Of a DNA stretch of 64,000 nt, positions 25,476-34,871 are shown piece after piece. The position numbers were made by a program, and so were the translations under genes. How positions within the stretch are numbered: position 1 is the first letter of the stretch; every line of letters begins with the position of its first letter. Origin of the DNA: Cellvibrio zantedeschiae (GTDB taxonomy: Bacteria; Pseudomonadota; Gammaproteobacteria; Pseudomonadales; Cellvibrionaceae); contig NZ_BMYZ01000001.1 in assembly GCF_014652535.1 (NCBI RefSeq), positions 1,798,001 through 1,862,000 of the forward strand, given 5' to 3'. The notes below the pieces were generated by a model that was not told the origin of the DNA, searched no databases, and saw only the letters and a program-made list of their open reading frames with translations.

Positions 25476-25613
25476 TTAGGACTTTTGTCCGCCTTTTGAG
25501 CTTCCGCCTTGCTTGGAGGTGGTTTTAGAACTTGCTTTACCGCCCTTTTTTCCAGCCTCTGAAGCCAACTTTGAATTGCTAGCAAAACCCTTACCTTCGT
25601 TTTGTGGACTCAT
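25476..25613 (-). CDS. KGG-repeat stress-induced small protein
   Basis: A 45-residue protein, below the size usually reported by gene finders. It has Gly-Phe-Ala-Ser at residues 9-12, Ala-Gly-Lys-Lys-Gly-Gly-Lys at 20-26, and two further GG motifs (KQGGSSKGGQKS). This matches the short KGG-type stress-induced proteins related to YciG/GsiB, which are highly hydrophilic and appear in general stress regulons. A GAGAGGT ribosome site lies upstream of the ATG. It is transcribed away from the DUF4142 gene and shares with it a 395-bp intergenic region. Confidence 0.75.
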   Translation of the reverse strand: MSPQNEGKGFASNSKLASEAGKKGGKASSKTTSKQGGSSKGGQKS

Positions 25614-26008
25614 GATAAATACCTCTCGATGAATTTTGAAAACAGATTAGAGTGCTAAGCACTCATTTAAATCTAAGCATCCTTATTTATTTCTTTCAAT
25701 AGATTTTTAGAGCAATTTGCAATTACTTTATATTTTTCTAATGCTTAATTTAGTTGAAAAAACTATTACAACATTATTATGCAAATTAATATTAATTATT
25801 AAATTTTAATCGCTCATTTCTGTATTTTTGAATTATTAATATCAATTTTTAATGGCAGGAAAAATTATAAGTAATGTGGGGCATGGTGCGCTAACACACT
25901 GATAATTGTATTTTACTTATTCATTATTAGAGCCATGGTGCGCTATTAGCGTTCCAGTTACTCATCACAATTACTATTTTTTAGCTAATCATCAAAGAGG
26001 TAACAACA
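25614..26008. other. AT-rich divergent intergenic region with two operator-like sites
   Basis: 395 bp between the KGG protein gene (minus) and the DUF4142 gene (plus). It is strongly AT-rich and has no ORF of note. It contains two related sites at 25885-25899 and 25937-25951, both preceded by CATG, close to the DUF4142 start. Confidence 0.5.
25886..25899. promoter_or_regulatory. Operator-like inverted repeat GTGCG-CTAA-CACAC
   Basis: An exact match to the consensus GTRYG-N4-CRYAC found before several stress-type genes in the window. It lies 109 bp upstream of the DUF4142 start. A second, half-conserved copy (GTGCG then CTAT) lies at 25938-25951. Confidence 0.55.
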
Positions 26009-26524
26009 ATGAAAATGACGAAACTTTTTTTAACCAGCGCATTTCTATTTAGCCTTGGCGCCCTATGCAACACCGCAATGGCAAAAGACACTATTGAGCC
26101 AGCAAAATTTGTAGACGAAGCTTCTGCCGGAGGCGTTGCCGAAATTGAAACAAGTAAACTTGCTTTGCAAAAATCGACCTCACCAGCGGTGAAAACTTTT
26201 GCACAAGAGATGATTAACGACCACACCGCAGCAAATAAAGAGCTGTCAGCCATTGCTGCCAAGAAAAACTTGAAGGTTTCAACCGAAGCCGAATTGGCTA
26301 ACAAAGCTAAAGCGCTGATTCTTAAACAACGTGATGGTGAATCTTTTGACGAAGCCTATGCAAAAAACCAGGTAAAAGCGCACAAAGATACAATCGAGCT
26401 TTTCAACAAAGCTGCGGTGTCACCTGATGTTGAGCTTGCCAGTTTTGCAGTAGCAACTTTGCCTAAATTAGAACACCACCTCCACTCTGCCGAAGCTCTG
26501 GCAAAAACCTACGAAAAGAAATAA
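26009..26524 (+). CDS. DUF4142 family exported protein
   Basis: A 171-residue protein with a signal peptide ending near AMA-KD (residue 25). The DUF4142 pattern is clear: FVDEASAGGVAEIETSKLALQKS, VKTFAQEMINDHTAANKEL and HKDTIELFNKA. The fold is a ferritin-like helical bundle in related structures, by family knowledge. Members are common near osmotic or oxidative stress genes; the biochemical role is not known. It is preceded by two operator-like repeats and shares its intergenic region with the KGG protein. Twenty bases after its stop the next gene's first possible frame begins. Confidence 0.9.
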   Translation: MKMTKLFLTSAFLFSLGALCNTAMAKDTIEPAKFVDEASAGGVAEIETSKLALQKSTSPAVKTFAQEMINDHTAANKELSAIAAKKNLKVSTEAELANKAKALILKQRDGESFDEAYAKNQVKAHKDTIELFNKAAVSPDVELASFAVATLPKLEHHLHSAEALAKTYEKK

Positions 26525-26591
26525 GCCATATGCTGTAACAATGCAGGCCCCGTCTGCATTGTTACAACAACTCAAATTAGAGATCACTTCC

Positions 26592-26963
26592 ATGCCACAA
26601 GGTAGTAAAGCCAAATACACCGAAGCCCAGAAGAAAAAAGCTGAGCATATTGAACAGAGTTATGAGCAAAAAGGTGTATCGGAAAAGCGCGCCGAGTCCA
26701 TTGCTTGGGCAACAGTTAACAAACAATCTGGTGGCGGGGAAAAATCCGGATCTGGAAAAACAAAGCCTGAAAGCCAAAAGGCCGCGGCGAGAAAAGACTC
26801 TGCACAAAAAGCTGCCTCAACAAAACATAAAAAATTAGAATCCGGGTCGCTTGAGTCGAATACAAAGCAAGAATTGCTCGCTAAAGCTCGCTCAAAAAAC
26901 ATTCCAAATCGCTCATCCATGAATAAAACAGAATTAATTCTCGCATTGCGTAAACCATCCTAA
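26592..26963 (+). CDS. Basic protein with a Rho_N/SAP-like C-terminal domain
   Basis: A 123-residue protein. I chose the ATG at 26592 (MPQGSKAKYTEAQ), because homologues I recall begin that way; the longer frame adds 17 residues with no support. The N-terminal part (SYEQKGVSEKRAESIAWATVNKQSGGG) is a motif seen in small proteins often labelled plasmid-stabilisation-like. A Lys/Ala/Ser-rich linker follows, then TKQELLAKARSKNIPNRSSMNKTELILALRK, which resembles the Rho N-terminal/SAP-type nucleic-acid binding helices. It is probably a cytoplasmic nucleic-acid binding stress protein. It follows the DUF4142 gene on the same strand. Confidence 0.65.
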   Translation: MPQGSKAKYTEAQKKKAEHIEQSYEQKGVSEKRAESIAWATVNKQSGGGEKSGSGKTKPESQKAAARKDSAQKAASTKHKKLESGSLESNTKQELLAKARSKNIPNRSSMNKTELILALRKPS

Positions 26964-27024
26964 AACTAAACTTCAAGTACACGCTACATTGCTCCCTCTC
27001 CCCGGTTCCCCCAGAACAACTTAT

Positions 27025-27038
27025 GTGCGTTTCCATAC
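27025..27038. promoter_or_regulatory. Operator-like inverted repeat GTGCG-TTTC-CATAC
   Basis: An exact match to GTRYG-N4-CRYAC, 73 bp upstream of the MscS-type channel gene. The central four bases differ from most other copies. Confidence 0.4.
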
Positions 27039-27111
27039 AGAGCCTATCTTGCCTGAATGTTATTAATACATTCGTATCTATGTCGATTCGCTGTAGCTGG
27101 GGAAGCCTAAA

Positions 27112-28218
27112 ATGCCCGATTGGAATGATTATCTGCCGGAATTAAAATTACTATTAACCGCACTCATCGTGGTAGTAATTCTAAAAATACTGGCGCCCTG
27201 GTTGACACGTTTGATCACACGCATAGCGGCACCTTTTTCTTTTGCGCGCGACATATTGGAACGTATTAAACCGCCCATCCATTTGTTAATTCCATTGTTA
27301 GGTTTGCGCGCGGTATTAGGCTCTGCACCGAACGATTTATCTTTTATTGATCAAGCGAGACATTTCACCACTCTAGCAATAATCGCCACTTTCACTTGGC
27401 TTGGAATAAGGATAATAGGAGCGGCACAGGACATTATTATTCAACGCCACCCTGTGGATGTGATTGATAACCTTGCAGCTCGGCGCGTGCAAACGCAGAC
27501 CAAAGTGTTAGTGCAAACCCTGGGATTTTTTGTGTTGCTATTTGGTATTTCGGCAATGTTAATGACCTTCCCTGGCGCCCGACAATTTGGTACCAGCTTG
27601 TTAGCATCTGCGGGTTTAGCTGGTTTAGCAGTCGGCTTCGCAGCAAAACCCGTGCTCGGAAATTTGATTGCAGGCCTGCAGCTGGCATTTACCCAGCCAA
27701 TTCGTTTAGATGATGTGGTTATTGTTGAAAATGAATGGGGACGGGTTGAAGAAATTACGGGCACTTATGTGGTTATCCGTATTTGGGATGACCGCCGTTT
27801 GATTGTGCCTTTGCAATATTTTATTGAAAACCCTTTCCAAAACTGGACGCGCAAAACATCAAACCTCATCGGTTCGCTTTTCTTATGGGTCGACTACGCG
27901 ATGCCGCTAGCACCCTTGCGCAAAGAGCTCGAAAGCCTTTGCGCACAATCACCCGATTTATGGGATGGCAAAGTTTGCGTGTTGCAAGTTACCGAAGCTA
28001 CTGACAAAGCGATTCAGCTGAGAATTTTAGTTAGCACAAAAGATTCTTCCAGCAATTGGGATTTGCGTTGTTTTGTGCGTGAAAAATTAATTAATTTTAT
28101 AGCCTTGAACCATCCGGAATGCCTGCCCCAAGTGCGTGCCAATTTACATGAAGAAACACCCAAAGCGGCTCCTGTTGAACAACAGATTCGCGAGGCGGAA
28201 CACCAGCCGGCGGTTTAA
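27112..28218 (+). CDS. MscS-family mechanosensitive ion channel
   Basis: A 368-residue membrane protein. Several hydrophobic helices in residues 10-190 are followed by the MscS pore helix and cytoplasmic beta domain: SAGLAGLAVGFAAKPVLGNLIAGLQLAFTQPIRLDDVVIVENEWGRVEEITGTYVVIRIWDDRRLIVPLQYFIENPFQNWTR. In this family the channel opens when membrane tension rises and releases solutes on osmotic downshock. The size is that of the shorter MscS relatives. Placed between stress proteins and the glycogen/trehalose genes, it would protect cells that have accumulated trehalose on rewetting. The ATG has no strong ribosome site (GGGGAAG upstream). Confidence 0.9.
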   Translation: MPDWNDYLPELKLLLTALIVVVILKILAPWLTRLITRIAAPFSFARDILERIKPPIHLLIPLLGLRAVLGSAPNDLSFIDQARHFTTLAIIATFTWLGIRIIGAAQDIIIQRHPVDVIDNLAARRVQTQTKVLVQTLGFFVLLFGISAMLMTFPGARQFGTSLLASAGLAGLAVGFAAKPVLGNLIAGLQLAFTQPIRLDDVVIVENEWGRVEEITGTYVVIRIWDDRRLIVPLQYFIENPFQNWTRKTSNLIGSLFLWVDYAMPLAPLRKELESLCAQSPDLWDGKVCVLQVTEATDKAIQLRILVSTKDSSSNWDLRCFVREKLINFIALNHPECLPQVRANLHEETPKAAPVEQQIREAEHQPAV

Positions 28219-28417
28219 CGACCTGCATTTAACTAGCGGATTATTTATAAAATACATTCTTGCAAAAAATGAGTGAAAGAAAAGGCGATAGAAATAGGAA
28301 ACTTATGCACTAGCAGTTAGTCACCAGTTAAACGCTTCATTTTCGAACACTGCAAGTTGCTTGATTTTTTATCATCATTGCCAAACTTATTGGCGCTATC
28401 AGCATTATGGAGTTGTT

Positions 28418-29992
28418 ATGCATAGCCCTCTTAATCGAGCACATTCTAGCCCTGTGAACCCCACAGTTCATTCGCAGAGGCGCATGCTGGAATCTCATGC
28501 TGCTCATACAGATACCAATCGTCGCAGTCGCCGCAATATTTTATTTGTTACCTCGGAGCACGCCGATTTAATTAAAGTCGGTGGATTGGGTGATGTATCC
28601 AGCGCTTTGCCGAAGGCCCTGTTAGCTTTCCACGATATACGCGTTTTAATCCCGGGCTATTTTAGTGTTCTCAACAGCGATCATCGAATAGATATCATTG
28701 CTCACCTACCCGCTTACGCAAATTTGCCTGAGTGCGATTTAGGATGCATGCAGATAAAAAATGGCCCGATTATTTATGTGTTGATATGCCCCGAACTTTA
28801 TGAGCGGGAGGGAAACCCCTACAGCAATACCGATGGCCAGGACTGGAGCGATAATCATATTCGATTTGCGCGACTTGGATTAGCGGCTGCACAAATTGCG
28901 CAGATGGGAAATAAACTTGATTGGTCACCGCACATTATCCACGCCAACGATTGGCCTGCAGCGCTTGCCCCTGCTTATATAAAATGGCAAGGCATAAATA
29001 TCCCCAGTGTTTTTACCGTTCATAATCTTGCGCACCAGGGTTTATTTTCGCCCGACTGTTTACCAGCTTTGGGTTTGCCTTTAGATGTTTTCACCATTGA
29101 GGGAATGGAGTTTCACGGCAAAATATCTTTTCTAAAAGCAGGCCTCGTTTACGCGAGCCATATAACTACCGTTAGCCAAACATACGCACGCGAAATTACC
29201 ACGCCTGAACACGGATGCGGTCTTGATGGATTATTAAAAACAAAATTCAACCAGGGTTTATTAAGCGGCATTATCAACGGCATTGATGAAAGCTGGGAGC
29301 CACTTTCAGATCCGCATTTGGTAGAAGGTTTTGGCGCGCGCCAATGGAGCCGCAAGCTCGCCAACACTCGCCACGTTGAAAAACTGTTTGGTTTGCACCA
29401 TAGCAACGGACCTTTATTTGCAGTGGTGTCGCGCTTGGCACATCAAAAAGGTTTGGATCTCACATTGGGCGTTGTAAAAACAATTGTGCGTGCCGGTGGC
29501 CGATTGGTCGTTATGGGTACCGGAGAGTCTCGCCTGGAAGCTGAGCTGGAACGTCTCGCTCGCCAGCATCCCCAGCAAATTGGAGTGCACATTGGTTTTA
29601 ATGAAGCCGAAGCGCGAAGAATTTTTGCTGGCAGTGATTTTCTTTTAATGCCTTCGCGTTTTGAACCTTGCGGATTAAGCCAAATGTATGCGCAAAGTTT
29701 TGGCTCACTGCCTATTGCTCACCGCACCGGCGGTTTAGTAGATACGATTGAAGACGGTGTGACGGGATTTTTATTTCGTGGTGCCAATATAGAAAGTTAT
29801 CGCAACGCAGTGCAACGTGCACTTTATGTTTTTAAACATCCTAATCTTTTATCTGCAATGCGTTGTCGCGCCATGGCGTCCCCACCTTTTTGGCAAGACT
29901 CTGTGCAACCTTACGATAATCTTTATCGAAGCTTGTTGAAAAAGAGTGAGAACGGAAAGGTTATTTTTGGAAACTGGAGGGCGCCCGCATGA
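28418..29992 (+). CDS. glgA: Glycogen synthase (GT5)
   Basis: A 524-residue enzyme that transfers glucose from ADP-glucose to the growing alpha-1,4-glucan. The ATG at 28418, with GGAG 5 bp upstream, is preferred over an upstream TTG. The N-terminal 40 residues are variable; the core starts at ILFVTSEHADLIKVGGLGDV, where KVGGLGDV is the ADP-glucose lysine-loop motif. Later marks are HANDWPAALAP, VFTVHNLAHQG and SRFEPCGLSQMYAQ with TGGLVDT near the end. The gene overlaps treZ by 4 bp (ATGA), showing translational coupling. It feeds glucan to TreY/TreZ and GlgX downstream. Confidence 0.95.
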   Translation: MHSPLNRAHSSPVNPTVHSQRRMLESHAAHTDTNRRSRRNILFVTSEHADLIKVGGLGDVSSALPKALLAFHDIRVLIPGYFSVLNSDHRIDIIAHLPAYANLPECDLGCMQIKNGPIIYVLICPELYEREGNPYSNTDGQDWSDNHIRFARLGLAAAQIAQMGNKLDWSPHIIHANDWPAALAPAYIKWQGINIPSVFTVHNLAHQGLFSPDCLPALGLPLDVFTIEGMEFHGKISFLKAGLVYASHITTVSQTYAREITTPEHGCGLDGLLKTKFNQGLLSGIINGIDESWEPLSDPHLVEGFGARQWSRKLANTRHVEKLFGLHHSNGPLFAVVSRLAHQKGLDLTLGVVKTIVRAGGRLVVMGTGESRLEAELERLARQHPQQIGVHIGFNEAEARRIFAGSDFLLMPSRFEPCGLSQMYAQSFGSLPIAHRTGGLVDTIEDGVTGFLFRGANIESYRNAVQRALYVFKHPNLLSAMRCRAMASPPFWQDSVQPYDNLYRSLLKKSENGKVIFGNWRAPA

Positions 29993-31830
29993 CCCAACAT
30001 CAGGGTGCATTTTTAAACCAACATCATGGTGCATTTTTAAACAAGGATGGCACTACACATTTTGCGCTGTGGGCACCAGACGCACGCACGGTAGCGCTTG
30101 AGTTGGGCAAGGGGGATTTGGTTCATAACTTATATAAAGACCATGATGGTTGGTATAAAGCCACAATTGAATGCGCAGCAGGAACTGCATACCGCTATTT
30201 GATCAATAATGAATTACATGTTCCCGATCCAGCTGCACGCCGCCAATTGGATGATGTGCACGGTTGGAGCTGTGTTGTTGATCAAGCCTATCCCTGGAAA
30301 ACGGTGACTTGGCACGGCCGCCCGTGGCACGAGGCAATTATTTATGAATTGCACGTTGGCGCTTTGGGCGGTTTTAGTAAAGTTGAAGAAATGTTACCTA
30401 CGCTGGCCGAGCTAGGTATTACCGCCATTGAACTTATGCCGCTTAACGAATTTCCTGGCGAACGCAATTGGGGCTATGACGGCGTGCTCTTATTTGCGCC
30501 CGAATCTTCTTACGGAACGCCAGAACAACTTAAAAGTTTGATTGATAGCGCGCATGCCTTAGACATGATGGTCATTGTGGATGTTGTGTATAACCACTTC
30601 GGCCCCGATGGAAATTATCTCGGTCAATATGCCAAACATTTTTTTCGCACCGATATAAAAACCGGCTGGGGCGATGCGATTGATTTTCGCCAACAGCCAG
30701 TGCGTGATTTTTTTATTGAAAATGCGCTCATGTGGATTCTTGATTACCGTGTTGATGGATTACGCATTGACGCAGCACATGCCATTAAAGACAAAAATTT
30801 TCTGTTGGAACTTTCAGAACGTGTGCGCGGTGCAGTGTTACCGAGCCGCCACGTACACTTAGTTTTGGAAAATGAAGACAATGCCGCAAGTTTGCTGACA
30901 AACGGTTTTGATGCCCAATGGAATGATGACGGCCATAATGTTTTGCATCACCTGCTCACTAACGAGCATGAAGGCTATTACGCTGATTTTGCAGATTCGC
31001 CCACAACAAAACTGGCGCGCTGTTTGAGCGAAGGATTTATTTACCAGGGCGAGTACACGCCCCGTGGTCGCTTGCGTGGCGAAATAAGTAAAGACCTACC
31101 ACCGACAGCATTTGTATTGTTTTTGCAAAATCACGACCAGGTTGGCAATCGCGCTTTTGGTGAGCGTTTAATTCAATTGGCAGATCCGGATGCGCTGAAA
31201 GCAGCCGTTGGTCTATTACTACTCTGCCCTATGATTCCGCTGCTATTTATGGGTGAAGAATGGGGCTGCAAAAAACCATTTTTATTTTTTACCGATCATC
31301 ACGACGACTTAGCGAAAGCGGTGTGTGAAGGTAGGCGCAAAGAGTTTGAAAGCTTCGCAAAATTTAATGATCCCGAAATGCGCGAAAAAATTCCCAACCC
31401 CAACGAGCTGGCTACTTTTACCCAATCGATTCCTGAGCAACACGATGAAGAAGAACACAGCGAATGGCGCGAGTTTTATAAAGGTTTGATTGCATTGCGC
31501 CACACCGAAATTATTCCGCGCTTGAAAGGAGCAAAGAGTGCGGGCGTTAACATTCTTGAAGACCGTGCGTTGGTTGCATCCTGGATGATGGGTGATGGCC
31601 AGCTACTCAGAATTTATATCAACCTATCCATTTTTCCGGTTCACGTTACACCTTCGTGGAACAAAGCGCGTTTAATTTTTAGTCACCAGGTATTAAGCGC
31701 GGAATATGCACAGGGAATTCTTACACCCGGCAGTATTTTGGTTTGTATCGAAGAAGATGCAAGAGCCACTGAAGAGGACATTACAATAGAGAGTTTGGAG
31801 GAACCCGCATTTGCGTTGGCAACCAGTTGA
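29989..31830 (+). CDS. treZ: Malto-oligosyltrehalose trehalohydrolase
   Basis: A 613-residue GH13 enzyme that releases trehalose from the malto-oligosyltrehalose made by TreY. The CBM48-like N-terminal domain is followed by the (beta/alpha)8 barrel with IYELHVGALGGFS, LMPLNEFPGERNWGYDGV, nucleophile Asp261 in DGLRIDAAHAI, acid/base Glu294 in LVLENED and the third acid in QNHDQVGNRAFGERL. The very start carries two tandem copies of an 8-residue repeat, HQGAFLNQ/HHGAFLNK, with matching 24-bp DNA repeats, so the true start could lie at either copy. Start overlaps glgA by 4 bp. Unusually, the order glgA-treZ-treY lacks the malQ that sits there in Pseudomonas. Confidence 0.95.
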   Translation: MTQHQGAFLNQHHGAFLNKDGTTHFALWAPDARTVALELGKGDLVHNLYKDHDGWYKATIECAAGTAYRYLINNELHVPDPAARRQLDDVHGWSCVVDQAYPWKTVTWHGRPWHEAIIYELHVGALGGFSKVEEMLPTLAELGITAIELMPLNEFPGERNWGYDGVLLFAPESSYGTPEQLKSLIDSAHALDMMVIVDVVYNHFGPDGNYLGQYAKHFFRTDIKTGWGDAIDFRQQPVRDFFIENALMWILDYRVDGLRIDAAHAIKDKNFLLELSERVRGAVLPSRHVHLVLENEDNAASLLTNGFDAQWNDDGHNVLHHLLTNEHEGYYADFADSPTTKLARCLSEGFIYQGEYTPRGRLRGEISKDLPPTAFVLFLQNHDQVGNRAFGERLIQLADPDALKAAVGLLLLCPMIPLLFMGEEWGCKKPFLFFTDHHDDLAKAVCEGRRKEFESFAKFNDPEMREKIPNPNELATFTQSIPEQHDEEEHSEWREFYKGLIALRHTEIIPRLKGAKSAGVNILEDRALVASWMMGDGQLLRIYINLSIFPVHVTPSWNKARLIFSHQVLSAEYAQGILTPGSILVCIEEDARATEEDITIESLEEPAFALATS

Positions 31831-31840
31831 ACGTGATTCA

Positions 31841-31873
31841 TGGCGCGTGAGCAACATGTTTGCTCACGCGCCA
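31841..31873 (+). terminator. Stem-loop between treZ and treY, possible attenuator
   Basis: A 14-bp perfect stem (TGGCGCGTGAGCAA and its complement) with a 5-nt loop CATGT lies 10 bp after the treZ stop. No T run follows, so it may be a partial terminator, RNA-stability element or processing site. Confidence 0.5.
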
Positions 31874-31967
31874 ATCACTGAATGAGTGTTCGTTAACCCA
31901 CAGACCTTAGGCGCCTAATTTGAGACAAAGAACTCATGTATAACGGTTTGTTCGAGAGCAAAACACT

Positions 31968-34871
31968 ATGCCTGAAGTTCGCGCCACAGTGCGTTTGCAA
32001 TTCCATCGCGGTTTCACCCTAAACGATGCTATTCCACTAGTTCCTTACTTCAATAAGTTGGGCATTAGCCATATCTATTCGTCACCCGTACTTAAAGCTC
32101 GCAGCGGTTCTGTGCATGGTTATGATGTTGTCGACCCCACCTGTATAAATCCTGAAATTGGCGGTGAAAGCGCGCTTGTCAGTTTGGTTGCAGAGCTTCG
32201 CAAATACGACATGGGATTGATTGTAGATATTGTCTCCAATCATATGGCCGTGAGTAACGACAACCCCTGGTGGCAAGATGTTTTGTGCTGGGGCTTGCAC
32301 AGCCCTTACGCAAATTTTTTTGATATCCAATGGAACTCCCCCGACCCTTTACTCAAAGGTCAATTACTTCTTCCGGTATTAGGTAGCGGTTACGGCGAAA
32401 CACTTGCAGCCAATGAAATAAGTCTGCAATTTAATCAAGCCGAAGGAAAATTTTACGCGCAATACTTTGACAATTTGTTCCCACTCACGCCAACAAGTTA
32501 TGGCCATATTCTTGGCAAAACCAATATCGATAGCCTGCGTCTTTTGGGGCAAGCTTTTGATGATTTGGAAAACCGCGAAAATGCGTGGGAAGTCGCCAAA
32601 GAGTTGCAAGCAGATTTGCGCGATCTTGCCGAAAAAGCCGAAGTCATTCCAGCAATTACGCAAGCCATAAGTTTTTACAACGTGGCTTTAGGAAAAGAAT
32701 CTGCACTGCGGGATATGCAACGTCAAACTGCTAATGATGATCTCGACGTTATAGAAGAACCAGATCCGCAAGACAACGACAACTTTCAGCGTTTACACCA
32801 GTTGCTTGAGCTCCAGCATTATCGCTTGGCAAGCTGGCGCACCGCTGCCGATGATATTAACTGGCGGCGCTTTTTTGATGTGAACGAACTCGCCGGTTTA
32901 AGAGTAGAACGCCCCGACGTTTTTGAAGCGAGTCATCGCAAAATTTTTGAATTAATCGAACAGGGGCTGATTGATGGCATACGCATAGATCACATTGATG
33001 GCTTGGCCAACCCGCGTGCTTATTGCCGCAAATTGCGTCGCCGTGTTGATCGTTTGGCGGCCTTGCGCCCGCGCGAATTAGCGCAAAAACATTTTCCCAT
33101 TTATGTTGAAAAAATCCTTGGTGAAGGTGAACACCTGGCTACCCAATGGATGGTAGACGGAACTACCGGTTATGAATTTATGAACCAGGTTTCGCTGTTA
33201 CAACATGATCCGCTTGGTGAATTACAACTCTTTGATTTATGGAGCACCACTACCGGCCGCATGGGTACTTTTAAAGATGAAGCGCGTGAAGCGCGGCGTC
33301 TTGTACTCGCTAGCAGTTTGGCTGGTGATCTTGAAACCGTTGCACAGGGCTTATTGCTGATTGCACGCACCGACATTACGACCCGCGATTTAACCCTGGG
33401 GGCAATCAGGCGCGCACTGACAGAGCTCATCGTCAACTTCACGGTGTACAGAACCTATGCAGGAGCTTGCGGCAGAACGGGAGATGATGAGCACTTTTTT
33501 AAAGAAGCTCTCGCTGGCGCACGCCTTACTTTGGCAGAAGCTGATTGGCCACTGCTGGATCAACTTGATCGTTGGCTGGGAGGTGAAGCACTTGCAAAAC
33601 TTCCCCCCGGCGAAACGCGCAACCTGCGTCAAACAGTACTGACGCGTTTCCAGCAGCTCACCTCGCCCGCTGCTGCAAAAGCAATAGAAGACACTGCCTG
33701 CTATCGATCTGCGGTTTTGCTGTCGCGCAACGATGTTGGCTTTAATCCCCATTGCTTTAGTGCATCCATAACTCAGTTCCATGAACAAATTGCCGAGCGC
33801 AACACACGCTTTCCACGCAACTTGCTGGCAACGGCTACCCATGACCACAAACGCGGTGAAGATACCCGCGCCCGTCTTGCGGTTATCAGTGAACGCTCAG
33901 CCTGGTTTGCAGAACGAGCCCAGCGTTGGCGCTCCATGTCCGCACCACTGCGTAAAGAATTGGAAGATGGCACCGCGCCCTCGGCGGGCGATGAACTGAT
34001 TCTTTATCAAACCCTATTAGGCTGCTGGCCGCTGGAATTTACAGCGGACGCCAAGCCCGATGTTCAGGTCTATCTCGACCGATTGATGTGTTGGCAAGAA
34101 AAATCCGTCCGCGAAGCAAAATTGCGTAGCACCTGGAGTGCACCAAACGCGGCCTATGAACGCGCGACCCAGGAATTTCTTATGCGCTTATTAAACTCTG
34201 AAGAAGGCGCGCCTATACGCGCCGAAATTGCACATGCAGCTCAGCTCATCGCACCAGCCGGTGCATTGAACAGCCTTAGCCAAACCCTATTACGTATGAC
34301 TGTTCCCGGCATTCCCGACCTCTACCAGGGCGCAGACTTCTGGGATTTCAGCCTGGTGGACCCTGATAACCGTCGTCCCGTGGACTTTGGCGCGCGTATT
34401 GCAGCTTTGGAAACCAAGGCCACCGCCCACGAATTGATTGAGCACTGGCAGGATGGCCACATTAAGCAATGGTTGATTGCACGAACATTAGCGGCGCGCG
34501 CCCGTCATTCCGAGCTGTTTCGCGACGGGGATTACCAACCGCTCACCATTGAAGGTGAGCAAGCGGACAAGGTGGTTGCCTTTATGCGTCGATACCTTAA
34601 CGACTATGCGGTCGTCATAGTGCCCCGCCTTACCGCAAGCCTGCTAGCAGATAGCACAGTTCCACATATTCCTGTAACAGCCTGGGGCGATACTCAAATC
34701 CTGTTACCCGCTGCACTCAAAGACGCCGATTTCGAAGGCCAACTGGATGCAAGCCGAATTAAAGCCAAGGCAAACGCGCTCACCCTGCGCGATGCTTTGG
34801 CAACAACTCCCGTTAACTTTTTATTTTTCTCCGTTACGCACTCACAGGAGCTCCACCATGAACATAAATGA
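31968..34871 (+). CDS. treY: Malto-oligosyltrehalose synthase
   Basis: A 967-residue GH13 enzyme that turns the reducing end of maltodextrin into a trehalose unit by an intramolecular transglycosylation. Family marks: RLQFHRGFTLNDA, HIYSSPVLKARSGSVHGYDV near the N-terminus, VSNHMA, then GIRIDHIDGLANP (catalytic Asp), YVEKILGEGE (catalytic Glu) and ATHDHKRGEDTRAR near residue 625. The length is typical of TreY, which has a large inserted helical part. It lies 137 bp after treZ, past a stem-loop, and its last 14 bases overlap the DUF2934 gene. Together with TreZ it forms the TreY/TreZ route from glycogen to trehalose. Confidence 0.95.
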   Translation: MPEVRATVRLQFHRGFTLNDAIPLVPYFNKLGISHIYSSPVLKARSGSVHGYDVVDPTCINPEIGGESALVSLVAELRKYDMGLIVDIVSNHMAVSNDNPWWQDVLCWGLHSPYANFFDIQWNSPDPLLKGQLLLPVLGSGYGETLAANEISLQFNQAEGKFYAQYFDNLFPLTPTSYGHILGKTNIDSLRLLGQAFDDLENRENAWEVAKELQADLRDLAEKAEVIPAITQAISFYNVALGKESALRDMQRQTANDDLDVIEEPDPQDNDNFQRLHQLLELQHYRLASWRTAADDINWRRFFDVNELAGLRVERPDVFEASHRKIFELIEQGLIDGIRIDHIDGLANPRAYCRKLRRRVDRLAALRPRELAQKHFPIYVEKILGEGEHLATQWMVDGTTGYEFMNQVSLLQHDPLGELQLFDLWSTTTGRMGTFKDEAREARRLVLASSLAGDLETVAQGLLLIARTDITTRDLTLGAIRRALTELIVNFTVYRTYAGACGRTGDDEHFFKEALAGARLTLAEADWPLLDQLDRWLGGEALAKLPPGETRNLRQTVLTRFQQLTSPAAAKAIEDTACYRSAVLLSRNDVGFNPHCFSASITQFHEQIAERNTRFPRNLLATATHDHKRGEDTRARLAVISERSAWFAERAQRWRSMSAPLRKELEDGTAPSAGDELILYQTLLGCWPLEFTADAKPDVQVYLDRLMCWQEKSVREAKLRSTWSAPNAAYERATQEFLMRLLNSEEGAPIRAEIAHAAQLIAPAGALNSLSQTLLRMTVPGIPDLYQGADFWDFSLVDPDNRRPVDFGARIAALETKATAHELIEHWQDGHIKQWLIARTLAARARHSELFRDGDYQPLTIEGEQADKVVAFMRRYLNDYAVVIVPRLTASLLADSTVPHIPVTAWGDTQILLPAALKDADFEGQLDASRIKAKANALTLRDALATTPVNFLFFSVTHSQELHHEHK

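Noticed and set aside
25938-25951. Second operator copy before DUF4142 as an independent full site
   Set aside because: Only its left half (GTGCG-CTAT) fits; the right half does not, so it is counted as partial only.
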